Origin: Microbacterium sp. VKM Ac-2870
GTDB lineage: Bacteria; Actinomycetota; Actinomycetes; Actinomycetales; Microbacteriaceae
Reading direction: 5' to 3'
Assembly: GCF_015350795.1 (NCBI RefSeq)
Contig: NZ_JADKSH010000005.1
Location: 186,001-250,000, forward strand
DNA length: 64,000 bases
The translations under genes were made by a program, and so were the position numbers. The notes under the pieces were generated by a model, which had not been told where the DNA came from, did no database searches, and worked only from the letters and a program-made list of their open reading frames with translations. Positions 41,631 through 50,326 of this stretch are shown one piece after another (position 1 is the first letter of the stretch; each line of letters opens with the position of its first letter).

Positions 41631-42764
41631 TCAGCAGCCGCAGCTGTGACGGATGAGGAGACGGGGAGCGAAGACCGCGTCGAAACGGCTCTGGCCCTCG
41701 GGCACCGGCCCGGCTTTGCCCGCGAGAATGCGCGCGGCGGCGCGCCCCATCGCTTCCATCGGCTGCCGCACGCTCGTCAACGCCGGGACGCTCAAGCGTC
41801 CCGCGAGGATGCCGTCGAACCCCGTGACCGCGACCTGCTCGGGCACCCGCACGCCCAGCGCGGACAGGGCATCGAGCGCCATCAGTGCATGCTGGTCGGT
41901 CGCGCACACCAGCGCGCGCGGCAACGCCCCGCGCGCCTGCAGGTCGGCGAGTTGCTCGACCATACGGTGCGGTCCGCGCACCGTGCCATCGATCGGCTCT
42001 TCGCGCGGGCGCTGGCCCCATCGAGCGAGCGACGCCCGATACTCCAGGAAGCGCTGCGTGTTGTCGAAACCTTCCTGGCGCCCCACGAAGGCGACGTCGT
42101 CGTAGCCGTGGTCGTGCACGAGGTGATCGATGAGTCCCCGCATGCCGCCCGCGTTGTCGACGCGCACGCGGTGGTGCGGGTCGTCGCCCGGGGCGACGCT
42201 GAACAGCACGGTGGGAATCGTCGCCGGCATCCGCAGCAGGGCGGCGGGCAGCACCGGAGAGGGGAAGATCGCCAGCCCGTCGACCCGTCCCGCGGTATCG
42301 GCGACCGAGACGTCGCTGTCGGAGCCGCTGGAGAGCACCACGGGGCGCCCCAGCATCCAGCATTCCAGCGCGAATCCGCGCTGGACCTCGTCGACGTAGA
42401 GAGGGAACGCGCGCGGGTCGGCGAGGGTCTCGTCGTCGGTCAGCGACCACGGGATGATATCGCCCGCCGGCAGCGGCGTCGGGCGGGCATCGGGACGCGG
42501 CGGCGACACATCACGGGGTTCTGCCCGCTCGAGCATGAGGTCGAAGGCGTGCAGTCCGAGGATGCCGGTGCGCCCATTGGCCAGGCCGCGGGCCGCCGCG
42601 CTCGGGGCGTAGCCGAGCCGGCGGGCGGCGGCGAGTACGCGCTCGCGCGTGGCTTCGCTGATGCGCTCGGGCCGGCGGAAGGCGAACGAGACCGACGCGA
42701 TCGAGACGCCCGCCTCTTGCGCCACGTCGTAGACGGTGGGGCGTCGTGAGGCAGCGTCGGTCAT
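41631..42764 (-). CDS. LacI-family regulator of the glucan/oligosaccharide island
   Basis: The 377-residue protein has a LacI headpiece (TVYDVAQEAGVSIASVSFAFRRPERIS) and a sugar-sensing core (VDGLAIFPSPVLP, VTGFDGILAGRLSVPALTSVRQP). It is longer than usual because of an insert of about 40 Pro/Asp-rich residues after the hinge (about 75-115). GAGGAGGGG precedes the ATG at 42764. It is the last gene of the ABC importer/GH3 operon, 35 nt after the glucosidase. An AGCGCT-centred sequence before the secreted hydrolase gene (50230-50240) resembles a LacI site and may be its target. Confidence 0.87.
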   Translation of the reverse strand: MTDAASRRPTVYDVAQEAGVSIASVSFAFRRPERISEATRERVLAAARRLGYAPSAAARGLANGRTGILGLHAFDLMLERAEPRDVSPPRPDARPTPLPAGDIIPWSLTDDETLADPRAFPLYVDEVQRGFALECWMLGRPVVLSSGSDSDVSVADTAGRVDGLAIFPSPVLPAALLRMPATIPTVLFSVAPGDDPHHRVRVDNAGGMRGLIDHLVHDHGYDDVAFVGRQEGFDNTQRFLEYRASLARWGQRPREEPIDGTVRGPHRMVEQLADLQARGALPRALVCATDQHALMALDALSALGVRVPEQVAVTGFDGILAGRLSVPALTSVRQPMEAMGRAAARILAGKAGPVPEGQSRFDAVFAPRLLIRHSCGC

Positions 42765-42799
42765 CCTCGGCCCCTCCTCGTCGCGGCGTGCACCCGGCC

Positions 42800-44689
42800 T
42801 CACCCGGCGGCGGGGCCTCCCCCGCCCGACCGCGCAGAGAGCTCGAGGCCGAAGTGCACCGGGAAGAGGGGATCGCCCGTATCCGACGGTACATCCTCGC
42901 GCGACGCACGGACGGCATCCATCGACCGCGGAAGCTCCACGGGCAGGCGCCCCTCGGGGGCGATGCGGCCGGTGAGCACGTCGAGCACGGCGCGCGCCGA
43001 ACTGCCGAAGTCGACGACGATGGCCGACGCGAACTCGGCGAACGGCGTGAGGATGCCGGGGCGGTCGAGGTTGACGACGAGCACGAGCGGGCACTGCTCG
43101 GCGATGCGCCGCATGCGGTAGACCCGGCCCGGCGGGAACTCGAGCGAGCCCTGGTGGAACCATGCCTCGAGGAAGAGGTCGTCGCGCGGCTCGAACGGCG
43201 CCCCGAGACGAACCAGCGCGAGATCCGCCTCAGCGGGATCGTCGACCGCACGGCCGAGCCCGGCCACATCCTCCGGACGGAAGCCCTCGATGTACACGCG
43301 GCGATCGGCGAGGGCGGCAAGGGGCAGCACGGGGTCGCCGTCGCCGTGCGGGGCGCGATTGAGCACGACCGTGAGCGAGCGCGCCTGGGCATGCTCGCCC
43401 TCGGCACGGAACTCGGCGTTTCCGACGATGCGCTCCGCCTCGTCGGGGTCGACGAACGGGTTGTCGAACAGGCCGAGCTGGAACTTCACCCGCAGGATGC
43501 GGCGGGCCGACTGGTCGATGCGCTGCTCGGAAACCCGTCCGGAGCGCACGAGGTCGAGGAGCAGATCGACGCACTCCTCACCGCCGAACTGGTCGGCACC
43601 GGCATCCAGGATCCTGAGCATGCGCTCGCTCGGCGAGAGCTCTTCGACGCCCCACGCGCGCGCGGGCAGCACCTGATCGCCGACGTGGTTGTCGTTGACC
43701 AGCTCCCAGTCGGTGACCACGACCCCGTCGAACCCGAGCTCACCGCGCAGCAGATCGGTGACGATCTGACGGTTGTAGCCGAAGCCGACCTCCTCGATCG
43801 GCACGCCGTCTCGTTCGAGCCCGACCGGCATGCCGTAGTACGGCATCATCGCGGCCGTGCCCCGACGGATCGCCTCGCGGAACGGCTCGAGGTGATACTC
43901 GAACATGCCCCCCGGGTAGACCTGCTCCCGCCCATAGGGGAAGTGCGCGTCCTCACCGTCCTTCTGCGGCCCTCCACCGGGGAAGTGCTTGGTGGTGCAG
44001 GCGACGCTGTCGGGGCCCAGCTCATCGCCCTGGAAGCCCTGCAGGTAGGCCGCCGTGAACTCGGCGACGCGCGCGGCATCCTGCCCGAGGGTCTGTGCCT
44101 GACGACCCCACCGCGGTTCGGTCGCGAGGTCGATCTGCGGATGGAGGGCGGCGCGGATGCCGACGGCGCGGTACTCCTGCCGGGCGACCTCGGCGAACCG
44201 GCGAACGGTCTCGACGTCGTCGATCGCGGCGAGCCCCAGCCCCTCCGGCCACTGCGAGAACGGGCCCGCGGCGAATCCGACCCCGGTGTTCTCGACGAAG
44301 GCGTGTCGCGGGTCGGTGCTGATCGTCACCGGAACGCCGTGCGGGGTCTCGGCCGCCAGCGTCTGCAGGTTGTTGTTCCATACGGCGGCCTGACGTGCGC
44401 TGCGGATGGCGTGCACATTGAAGTGCGAGATGTTCTTGCCCGCCACGACGGTGGTCGTCGGCGACTTGGAGATGCGCCCGGGCGTCTCGAGCAGTTCTCC
44501 CTGCTCCCCCACCTCGATGACGGTCTGGAACATCAGACCGCACTTCTCCTCGAGGCTCATCCGTCCCACGAGGTCGGCGGCACGGTCGTCGGCGCTCAGG
44601 CGCGGATCTTCGTAGGGATCCATCACCCCGTTGCCGTTGAGGTCGCGAAAGGGCGTGCCGTCGGGCGCGGTGAGGAAGGTGGGGGTCAT
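42800..44689 (-). CDS. GH3 beta-glucosidase-type glycoside hydrolase
   Basis: The 629-residue enzyme has the two-domain GH3 core without signal peptide, so it acts in the cytoplasm on imported oligosaccharides. The substrate-site KHFPGGG (Lys234-His235) and the nucleophile Asp327 in GVVVTDWEL are present; the second domain begins after about residue 400. A calcium-loop-like DLNGNGVMDPYEDP lies at residues 16-29, common in this GH3 branch. It follows the permease gene directly in the importer operon, so it probably splits the imported beta-glucoside. The exact linkage is not visible from sequence. Confidence 0.9.
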   Translation of the reverse strand: MTPTFLTAPDGTPFRDLNGNGVMDPYEDPRLSADDRAADLVGRMSLEEKCGLMFQTVIEVGEQGELLETPGRISKSPTTTVVAGKNISHFNVHAIRSARQAAVWNNNLQTLAAETPHGVPVTISTDPRHAFVENTGVGFAAGPFSQWPEGLGLAAIDDVETVRRFAEVARQEYRAVGIRAALHPQIDLATEPRWGRQAQTLGQDAARVAEFTAAYLQGFQGDELGPDSVACTTKHFPGGGPQKDGEDAHFPYGREQVYPGGMFEYHLEPFREAIRRGTAAMMPYYGMPVGLERDGVPIEEVGFGYNRQIVTDLLRGELGFDGVVVTDWELVNDNHVGDQVLPARAWGVEELSPSERMLRILDAGADQFGGEECVDLLLDLVRSGRVSEQRIDQSARRILRVKFQLGLFDNPFVDPDEAERIVGNAEFRAEGEHAQARSLTVVLNRAPHGDGDPVLPLAALADRRVYIEGFRPEDVAGLGRAVDDPAEADLALVRLGAPFEPRDDLFLEAWFHQGSLEFPPGRVYRMRRIAEQCPLVLVVNLDRPGILTPFAEFASAIVVDFGSSARAVLDVLTGRIAPEGRLPVELPRSMDAVRASREDVPSDTGDPLFPVHFGLELSARSGGGGPAAG

Positions 44690-44726
44690 GGAGTCTCTTT
44701 CTCGAGGCGGGTCGCGGACGCGGGGC

Positions 44727-45593
44727 TCACTTGAGCCCGGTCGTGGCGACGCCCTGGATGAAGTAGCGCTGCAGGAAGACGAACAGCAGCAGGATCGGGG
44801 CGATGATGAGCACGGAACCCGCCAGCAGCAGGCCGTAGTCCGTCGCGTTCTGGCCGGTCGAGTACAGCGACAGCGCGACCGGCAGGGTGTACATCTTCTC
44901 GGTCTGGGCCGCGACGAGGGGCCAGAGGAAGTTGTTCCACGAGGCGAGGAACGTCAGGATGCCGAGGGTGGCCAGCGGCGGACCGCACAGCGGCATGACG
45001 ACGCGCGCGAAGATGCGCAGTTCGCCCGCGCCGTCGATGCGCGCGGCTTCGATGAGCTCATCGGGGATGCCGAGCATGAACTGCCGCATGAGGAACACCC
45101 CGAGCGGTGTCGTGATGAACGGGAGGATGAGCGCCGCGTAGCTGCTCGTCAGTCCGAACGACGACACCATCACGAACAACGGGACGAACGTGACGACGCC
45201 GGGGACCATGAGGGTCACGAGCACGACACCGAAGAGGATCTTCTTTCCAGGGAAGTCCATCTTGGCGAGGGCGTAGCCGACCATCGAGCAGAAGATGAGG
45301 TTGCCGAGCACCGTCAGCAGTGCGACGACGACGCTGTTCGTGAAGAAGCGGCCGATGTCGAGCGGGCCGAACCACTGGGCGAAGTTGTCCCAGGTGAACT
45401 CCCGCGGCCACCAGGTCGGCGGACGCTGCAGGATCTCGCCCTGCGTCTTCACCGAGCCGAGCAGCATCCAGGCGAACGGCAGCATCCAGGCGATGAGCCC
45501 GACGACCAGCACGGTGTACGTGACGGCGCGGCCGGTGAAGGCTCGGCGGCTGCGCCGCGTGCGCCGGGGTTGCGCAGTGACGGAAGCGGTCAT
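44727..45593 (-). CDS. Sugar ABC transporter permease (MalG type)
   Basis: The 288-residue membrane protein has six helices and the EAA loop DELIEAARIDGAGEL. It pairs with the permease encoded 12 nt upstream. AGAGGA precedes the ATG. As in the other sugar importer of this window, no ATPase subunit is encoded locally, so a shared ATPase is likely. Confidence 0.9.
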   Translation of the reverse strand: MTASVTAQPRRTRRSRRAFTGRAVTYTVLVVGLIAWMLPFAWMLLGSVKTQGEILQRPPTWWPREFTWDNFAQWFGPLDIGRFFTNSVVVALLTVLGNLIFCSMVGYALAKMDFPGKKILFGVVLVTLMVPGVVTFVPLFVMVSSFGLTSSYAALILPFITTPLGVFLMRQFMLGIPDELIEAARIDGAGELRIFARVVMPLCGPPLATLGILTFLASWNNFLWPLVAAQTEKMYTLPVALSLYSTGQNATDYGLLLAGSVLIIAPILLLFVFLQRYFIQGVATTGLK

Positions 45594-45605
45594 GACGAGG
45601 TCCTC

Positions 45606-46559
45606 TCAGTCCTTCGTCCGCAGCAGTCGGAACTGCAGCAGGCTCAGTAGCGCGATGGCGAGGAACAGGATGTAGCTGGCCGCCGAAGCGACGCCGTACT
45701 GCCCGAAGCCGAACTGCTTGAAGGTGTAATAGGCGACCGACAGGGTCGAGTCGAGCGGGCCGCCCTGCGTCATCACGAACGCCTCCTCGAAGAACTGCAG
45801 GAACCCGACCGAGATGAGCACGGCGCCCAGCAGAAGGGTCGGGCGCAGCATCGGGAGCGTGACGGAGGCCAGTCGGCGCCAGGCGGAGGCGCCGTCCATC
45901 ATGGCGGCCTCTTTGACGTCGGTCGGAATGGCTTGAAGTCCCGCGAGAAAGATCACCATGAGCGTGCCGACGTTGCGCCACACGGCCATCGCGATGAGCG
46001 AGGGCAGCGCCCACGTCGTGTCGTTGAGCCAGTCCGGTCCATGGATGCCGACGATCGCGAGCGCACTGTTGAGCAGGCCGTCCGGCTGAAGAATGTACCG
46101 CCAGACCACGGAGACGGCGACGATGCTCGTGACCACGGGAGCGTAGAAGCCCACCCGCAGGAACGAGACGATGCGGCCCCCGCCCGAGTTCAACGCCAGT
46201 GCCAGCGCCAGCGCGACGGCCATCGTCACCGGGATGCCGACGACGACGAACGTGCCCGTGACGGTCAGCGACTTCAGGAACGTCGGGTCGGTCAGCACCT
46301 TGACGTACTGGTCGAGCCCCACGAAGTCCACGGAGAACGGCGAGCGGATGTCCTGGGCGCGGAAGTCGGTGAACGACATCGCGAACGATCCGACGATCGG
46401 AACGATCATGAACGCCGCGAAGACGATCACGAACGGGAGCGCGAAGCCCCAGGCGATCCAGCCCTGGCGTCGCCGGAGGGACGAGCCCGCGCGGCGACCA
46501 CGGCCGCGACCGGAGGAGGCGGCGGCCGCTCCGGTCGCGGCCAGTGATGCCTGCGTCAT
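45606..46559 (-). CDS. Sugar ABC transporter permease (MalF type)
   Basis: The 317-residue membrane protein starts with a Ser/Arg/Gly-rich cytoplasmic tail of about 35 residues and then has six helices, with the EAA loop DVKEAAMMDGASAW. It lies 5 nt after the binding-protein gene, and the ATG at 46559 is chosen because only from here is the frame family-like. It forms the importer with the downstream permease and the lipoprotein. Confidence 0.9.
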   Translation of the reverse strand: MTQASLAATGAAAASSGRGRGRRAGSSLRRRQGWIAWGFALPFVIVFAAFMIVPIVGSFAMSFTDFRAQDIRSPFSVDFVGLDQYVKVLTDPTFLKSLTVTGTFVVVGIPVTMAVALALALALNSGGGRIVSFLRVGFYAPVVTSIVAVSVVWRYILQPDGLLNSALAIVGIHGPDWLNDTTWALPSLIAMAVWRNVGTLMVIFLAGLQAIPTDVKEAAMMDGASAWRRLASVTLPMLRPTLLLGAVLISVGFLQFFEEAFVMTQGGPLDSTLSVAYYTFKQFGFGQYGVASAASYILFLAIALLSLLQFRLLRTKD

Positions 46560-46564
46560 GTCGA

Positions 46565-47827
46565 TCAGCCCAGTCCGAGGGCGTCGGCCTTGCTCTGCAG
46601 CTCCTTCATGGCATCCGCAGGGCTCTGGGTTCCGAGGCGCACCTTCTCGAGCACGGCGTCGCCCGCGGCCGCGACCTGCACCCAGGTCGTCGTCGCCGGC
46701 ACCGACTTGGCGGTCTCGAGCTGCGTACCGAAGGCGGCGAGCGTCGTCTGCGAGGCCAGCGCCTGGTTCTTCCACGCCGCCTGGACGGCGGGCAGGTCGC
46801 CGGTCTTCTCGTACCACTGGGCCTGCGTCGTCGGCTCGGTCAGCCACTGCGCGAGCTTCCACGCGGAGTGAGCGTTCTTCGAGTTCTTGAACACCGTGAG
46901 GTTCGCGCCACCGCTGAACGAGGTGGACGATTCCTTCGTGGGCAGCACGGCGGTGGCGAACTTGCTCGAGAAGTCAGCGCCGCCGAGCTTCTCCAGGGCG
47001 CCGATCATGAAGGGGCCGTCGATGAGCATCGGCGTCTTGCCCGCGACGAAGTCCGCCTCCTGCGCGCCCGACGAGCGGTCAGCGGCGGGGTTGGCGATGC
47101 CCTTCTGGAAGAAGCTCTGGTAGTACTCGTACCCCTCCACCATCTGCGGAGTGTCGAGGGTCCAGTTCTTGCCGTCGGTCAACGAGGCTCCGTTGGACCA
47201 CGGCATCCACAGGGTGCCCTGGAACGAGTCGTTGCCACCGGGCAGACGGATGCCGTACTCCGCGCCGGCCTTGGACTGCATGTCGGCGGCCATCTGGCTG
47301 AGTTCGTCCCACGTGGCGGGAGCCTTGGTCCAGCCTGCCTGCGCGGCGAGGTCGGTGCGGTAGTAGAGCACGCGGGTGTCGACGTACCAGGGCGCGCCGG
47401 TCATCCGGTCGCCCACCTTCGTCGACGAGACGGCGCCCGGGAACGACCCCGAGGTGTCGAGATCGGTCGGCACGGTCTGGAATGCGTCGGCGAAGTCAGC
47501 CATCCAGGTCGAGCCCATCATCGCGATGTCGGGCGTCGTGCCGCCGGCGATGGCGGTCTGGATCTTGCTGTACGCGGCATCCCACGGGATCGCGGTGACC
47601 TCCACCTTGACGCCGGGATTGGCGTCTTCGAAGGTCTTCACGAAGGCGGGCAAGGCTTCACCCTCGGCACCCATCGCCCACATGGTGATGGTGCCCGTGG
47701 CCGGCTCGCTTCCGATCGTCGTGGCGGCGTCGGGTGCGCTGGCGGTGTCATCTGCGCGACCGCATCCCGCAAGCGCGAGAGCGCCGACGGCGACCAGAGC
47801 GATGGCTCCCAGTCGTACGTGTTTCAT
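46565..47827 (-). CDS. Sugar ABC transporter substrate-binding lipoprotein
   Basis: The 420-residue precursor has a signal peptide with lipobox ALAGC (Cys22). The mature protein is a cluster-B carbohydrate-binding protein: TITMWAMGAEGEALP at the start, GGTTPDIAMMGSTWMADF, and a Trp-rich ligand region (GTLWMPWSNGAS). It collects the oligosaccharide for the two permeases. GAGGAGGAA precedes the ATG. A strong promoter with a palindrome between its -35 and -10 boxes lies just upstream. Confidence 0.9.
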   Translation of the reverse strand: MKHVRLGAIALVAVGALALAGCGRADDTASAPDAATTIGSEPATGTITMWAMGAEGEALPAFVKTFEDANPGVKVEVTAIPWDAAYSKIQTAIAGGTTPDIAMMGSTWMADFADAFQTVPTDLDTSGSFPGAVSSTKVGDRMTGAPWYVDTRVLYYRTDLAAQAGWTKAPATWDELSQMAADMQSKAGAEYGIRLPGGNDSFQGTLWMPWSNGASLTDGKNWTLDTPQMVEGYEYYQSFFQKGIANPAADRSSGAQEADFVAGKTPMLIDGPFMIGALEKLGGADFSSKFATAVLPTKESSTSFSGGANLTVFKNSKNAHSAWKLAQWLTEPTTQAQWYEKTGDLPAVQAAWKNQALASQTTLAAFGTQLETAKSVPATTTWVQVAAAGDAVLEKVRLGTQSPADAMKELQSKADALGLG

Positions 47828-47869
47828 GGTTCCTCCTCGAACGGGACACCCGCATCAGTGTCGGAGCCC

Positions 47870-47898
47870 ACTTTACTTATGCGCATAACCTACGTCAA
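47870..47898 (-). promoter_or_regulatory. Promoter of the glucan importer operon with embedded TetR-type operator
   Basis: On the minus strand TTGACG (47893-47898) and TAAAGT (47870-47875) are 17 bp apart. The spacer contains TTATGCGCATAA (47877-47888), a perfect 12-bp palindrome. A palindrome in this position is the classical place for a TetR-family repressor, and a tetR-type gene ends 28 nt upstream. Confidence 0.75.
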
Positions 47899-47926
47899 GA
47901 CCGGGCTCGGCAGAGAGGAGGGCGCT

Positions 47927-48556
47927 TCAGTCGGCGCAGACCGAGGGGCGCAGGAAGCCGCGCACGAACTCGTCGAAGAGAGCGGTCATGTCGACGGTGT
48001 CATCGAGCAGCCACTGCTGCTGCAGGCCGTCCATGACGGCGCTGATCAGACGCGCGGCGCGCTCCGGATCGATGTCGGGGGCGATCTCCCCCGCGCGCTG
48101 GCCCGCACGCAGCAGCGCGGCCGTGGCCTCCGCGCGAGAGCGGTAGCGTGCCGCGAAGTCACCGTGGAGCGGATGGTCGGGGTCGGCAGCCTCCGCCACC
48201 ACCGTCGTGTAGAGCGACGTGAGCCCGCGGGTCGTCTGGTTGTAGGCGACGACCTTCGCCGTTTGATCGAGGAGTCCATGTTCCGCCGGCTCCCCCGCGG
48301 CAACGCGCACCCGTTCATCGCGCTGGCGCAGCACCTCCGCGAACAGTTCTTCCTTCGATGCGAAGTGGTGGAGCAGGCCCGCCGGTGTCAGGCCCACCCG
48401 CTTGGCGACCTCGCGCAGCGAGCCGCTCATCGAGCCCGAGCGCCCGAACACGAGCACCGCCTCATCGACGATCTGCTGGCGTCGGGCCTGACCCTTCGGG
48501 TAGCTCCCCCGCGCGCGCGAGGGAGCTACCCGATCAGCGTTGTCGTCCGATGCCAC
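47927..48556 (-). CDS. TetR-family regulator of the glucan island
   Basis: The 209-residue protein has a TetR headpiece (ARRQQIVDEAVLVFGRSG, LREVAKRVGLTPAGLLHHFASKEELF) and a helical ligand domain. The GTG at 48556 is chosen because GGAGG lies six nt upstream; the ATG 18 nt earlier overlaps that site. It lies between the secreted hydrolase and the importer operon, all on the same strand, and the perfect palindrome in the importer promoter is its likely operator. Having both a TetR and a LacI regulator suggests two separate signals. Confidence 0.88.
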   Translation of the reverse strand: MASDDNADRVAPSRARGSYPKGQARRQQIVDEAVLVFGRSGSMSGSLREVAKRVGLTPAGLLHHFASKEELFAEVLRQRDERVRVAAGEPAEHGLLDQTAKVVAYNQTTRGLTSLYTTVVAEAADPDHPLHGDFAARYRSRAEATAALLRAGQRAGEIAPDIDPERAARLISAVMDGLQQQWLLDDTVDMTALFDEFVRGFLRPSVCAD

Positions 48557-48586
48557 GAGAATCCTCCCCGGCATCCACGCTAGGGC

Positions 48587-50212
48587 TCAGGGACGCGGAC
48601 GCCCCCACGACGAGCCGAACACCTGCTGCGCAATCGCCGGTTCGAGGTTCTGCTCCATCGCCGCGTCGACCATGTAGGCCTTCAACGAGTCTCCGGTGAG
48701 CTCATTGCCGATCGCCGCCATGATCATCGACTGGTCGAGCGAGAGGTAGCGCTTCGCGATGGTGTCGCTCTTGACCGCGACGGCGTCGTAGAACCCGCCC
48801 GGCCCGTACGCCCCGAGCGTCCGCTCGATCTTGCGGAGGTTGTCCATGACGCCCTTGTGGTCGTACGGCAGGGCGAGGAAGGACGCGTGGGGCGTCACCA
48901 CGCCGTCGCCGAAAGTGGGATTCGGGTTGGTGCCGGTGCGGCATCCGGGACGGTCGATGTCGACATCGGTCTTCTCCCGATCGGACGTGTAGCCGTCGCT
49001 GCGCATGCCCGCCAGATCGACCCCGTACTCGGAATAGCCGCCGAACGGATCACTGGCCGGCGAGAAGCCCCAGTATCCGTACTTCGCGTCTCGGAGTCCG
49101 TGATCCTTCTGCACCTGCACCGTGATCGGGTGGTTCCGTCCCCACGAGCGCGGACCCCACTGCGCCTCCGGCACGAAGAGGTCGGGCATGAGCGACTCGA
49201 ACATGCTGCCGCCCCAGCTGGGCACGAACGACATGCCGTCGTAGGAATACGTGCCCTCATAGACGTCGACGCCGTCGTAGTGGCGGGTCGTCCCGGTGGG
49301 CAGCTGCTCCTGCCAGGCCCAATCGCAGCCTGGCGGCATCGTGCGATGGGTGCCGTAGAGACCGGTCGCGGGGATGGTGCCGTCCGAGATCGCCAGATAC
49401 GTCGCGATGCGGCTCTCACTCACCGTCGTGTCGTAGTGGTGGCAGGTGTAGTACGCCGTCTCGCCGCTGCCGTTGTACATGGGAGCGGCGACCGCGCAGC
49501 CGTCGCCGGGAGGCGCTTCCCAGAACCCGCCGCGGTTCGTGCCGGCAGGCAGTCCCGCCGCACCGGCGGGGTCGAAGAAGGCGGAGAAGTCCATCGACCG
49601 GTACAGCGCGTCGGCGCGATCGTGCAGCGACGGCTCCGCCTCGCGCACGATACGCAGCCCCGTCGCCAGCCAGCCGTTGTCGACCGTCGAGAGGAACGGA
49701 TGGATCGTGTCGCCCGACGTCGGGAAGACCGTGAGCTTGGCGCCCGTCGCCGGCGCGTACCAGTTGTAGTACATGCCGCTGGCGGTGTTGCGCTCCATGT
49801 GCTCGAGCATGGTGATCGTGGTCGTCAGTCGCTGGCGAGCCTCGTCGGCGCCGATGATCCCGAGGTCACGCGCCGTGACCGTCGACCACAGATAGCCGCC
49901 GATGTTCGTCGGCGACGTGTAGCCGGAGGCGGATGCCGGATCGAGATCGCCCTCGATGTTGTCGTCGACCAGCCCGGTGTCGGGATGGGCCATCGCCGCC
50001 ATGGAGGTCCACGTATCGGTGGCGTATCTCAGCAGCTCCCGGGCATCCTTCCCACCCGGATGTCCCGGGTGGCCCGGCCGGTGCGGACCGCCGTCGGGCG
50101 CTGACGATAGCGCGGACTCGGGCGGGGGCGCGGCCGTAGCGGGTGCGGCGGCGGCGAGGCCACCGATCACGAGTGCGGCGATCGCGGCCGTGGCCGCGAG
50201 GGTCTTCTTCAT
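48587..50212 (-). CDS. Secreted glucoamylase-family (GH144-like) hydrolase
   Basis: The 541-residue precursor has a cleavable signal peptide (about residues 1-28) and no anchor. After a His/Gly/Pro-rich linker comes an (alpha/alpha)6-barrel type domain of the Glycoamylase family: NIGGYLWSTVTARDLG, PTSGDTIHPFLSTVDNGWLA, SWGGSMFESLMPDLF, and YWGFSPASDPFGGY. Characterised relatives include GH144 endo-beta-1,2-glucanases. With the GH3 enzyme and ABC importer beside it, an extracellular attack on a beta-glucan followed by uptake is likely, but the linkage is inference. GAGGAGAG precedes the ATG at 50212. Confidence 0.82.
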   Translation of the reverse strand: MKKTLAATAAIAALVIGGLAAAAPATAAPPPESALSSAPDGGPHRPGHPGHPGGKDARELLRYATDTWTSMAAMAHPDTGLVDDNIEGDLDPASASGYTSPTNIGGYLWSTVTARDLGIIGADEARQRLTTTITMLEHMERNTASGMYYNWYAPATGAKLTVFPTSGDTIHPFLSTVDNGWLATGLRIVREAEPSLHDRADALYRSMDFSAFFDPAGAAGLPAGTNRGGFWEAPPGDGCAVAAPMYNGSGETAYYTCHHYDTTVSESRIATYLAISDGTIPATGLYGTHRTMPPGCDWAWQEQLPTGTTRHYDGVDVYEGTYSYDGMSFVPSWGGSMFESLMPDLFVPEAQWGPRSWGRNHPITVQVQKDHGLRDAKYGYWGFSPASDPFGGYSEYGVDLAGMRSDGYTSDREKTDVDIDRPGCRTGTNPNPTFGDGVVTPHASFLALPYDHKGVMDNLRKIERTLGAYGPGGFYDAVAVKSDTIAKRYLSLDQSMIMAAIGNELTGDSLKAYMVDAAMEQNLEPAIAQQVFGSSWGRPRP

Positions 50213-50229
50213 GGCGTGCTCTCCTCGTC

Positions 50230-50291
50230 GAAAGCGCTCCGCGGTATCGGAGCCGCGCAAAAAACCTTTCATGTGTCAGGTATTTGCGCAA
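50230..50291 (-). promoter_or_regulatory. Regulatory region before the secreted hydrolase gene
   Basis: GAAAGCGCTCC (50230-50240) has the AGCGCT centre typical of LacI-family sites. Further upstream GCGCAAA (50255-50261) is repeated inverted as TTTGCGC (50283-50289), with additional ACCT/AGGT pairing, and the palindrome TTGCGCAA (50284-50291) shares its TGCGCA core with the operator at 47877. I could not place -35/-10 boxes with confidence. Confidence 0.4.
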
Positions 50292-50326
50292 CCCCCTCGC
50301 GTCGACGCCGCACCGCGGCCGCAGAC

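Noticed and set aside
42746..44734. 662-codon plus-strand open frame opposite the GH3 gene
   Set aside because: Shadow of the GH3 gene, which has complete catalytic motifs on the other strand.
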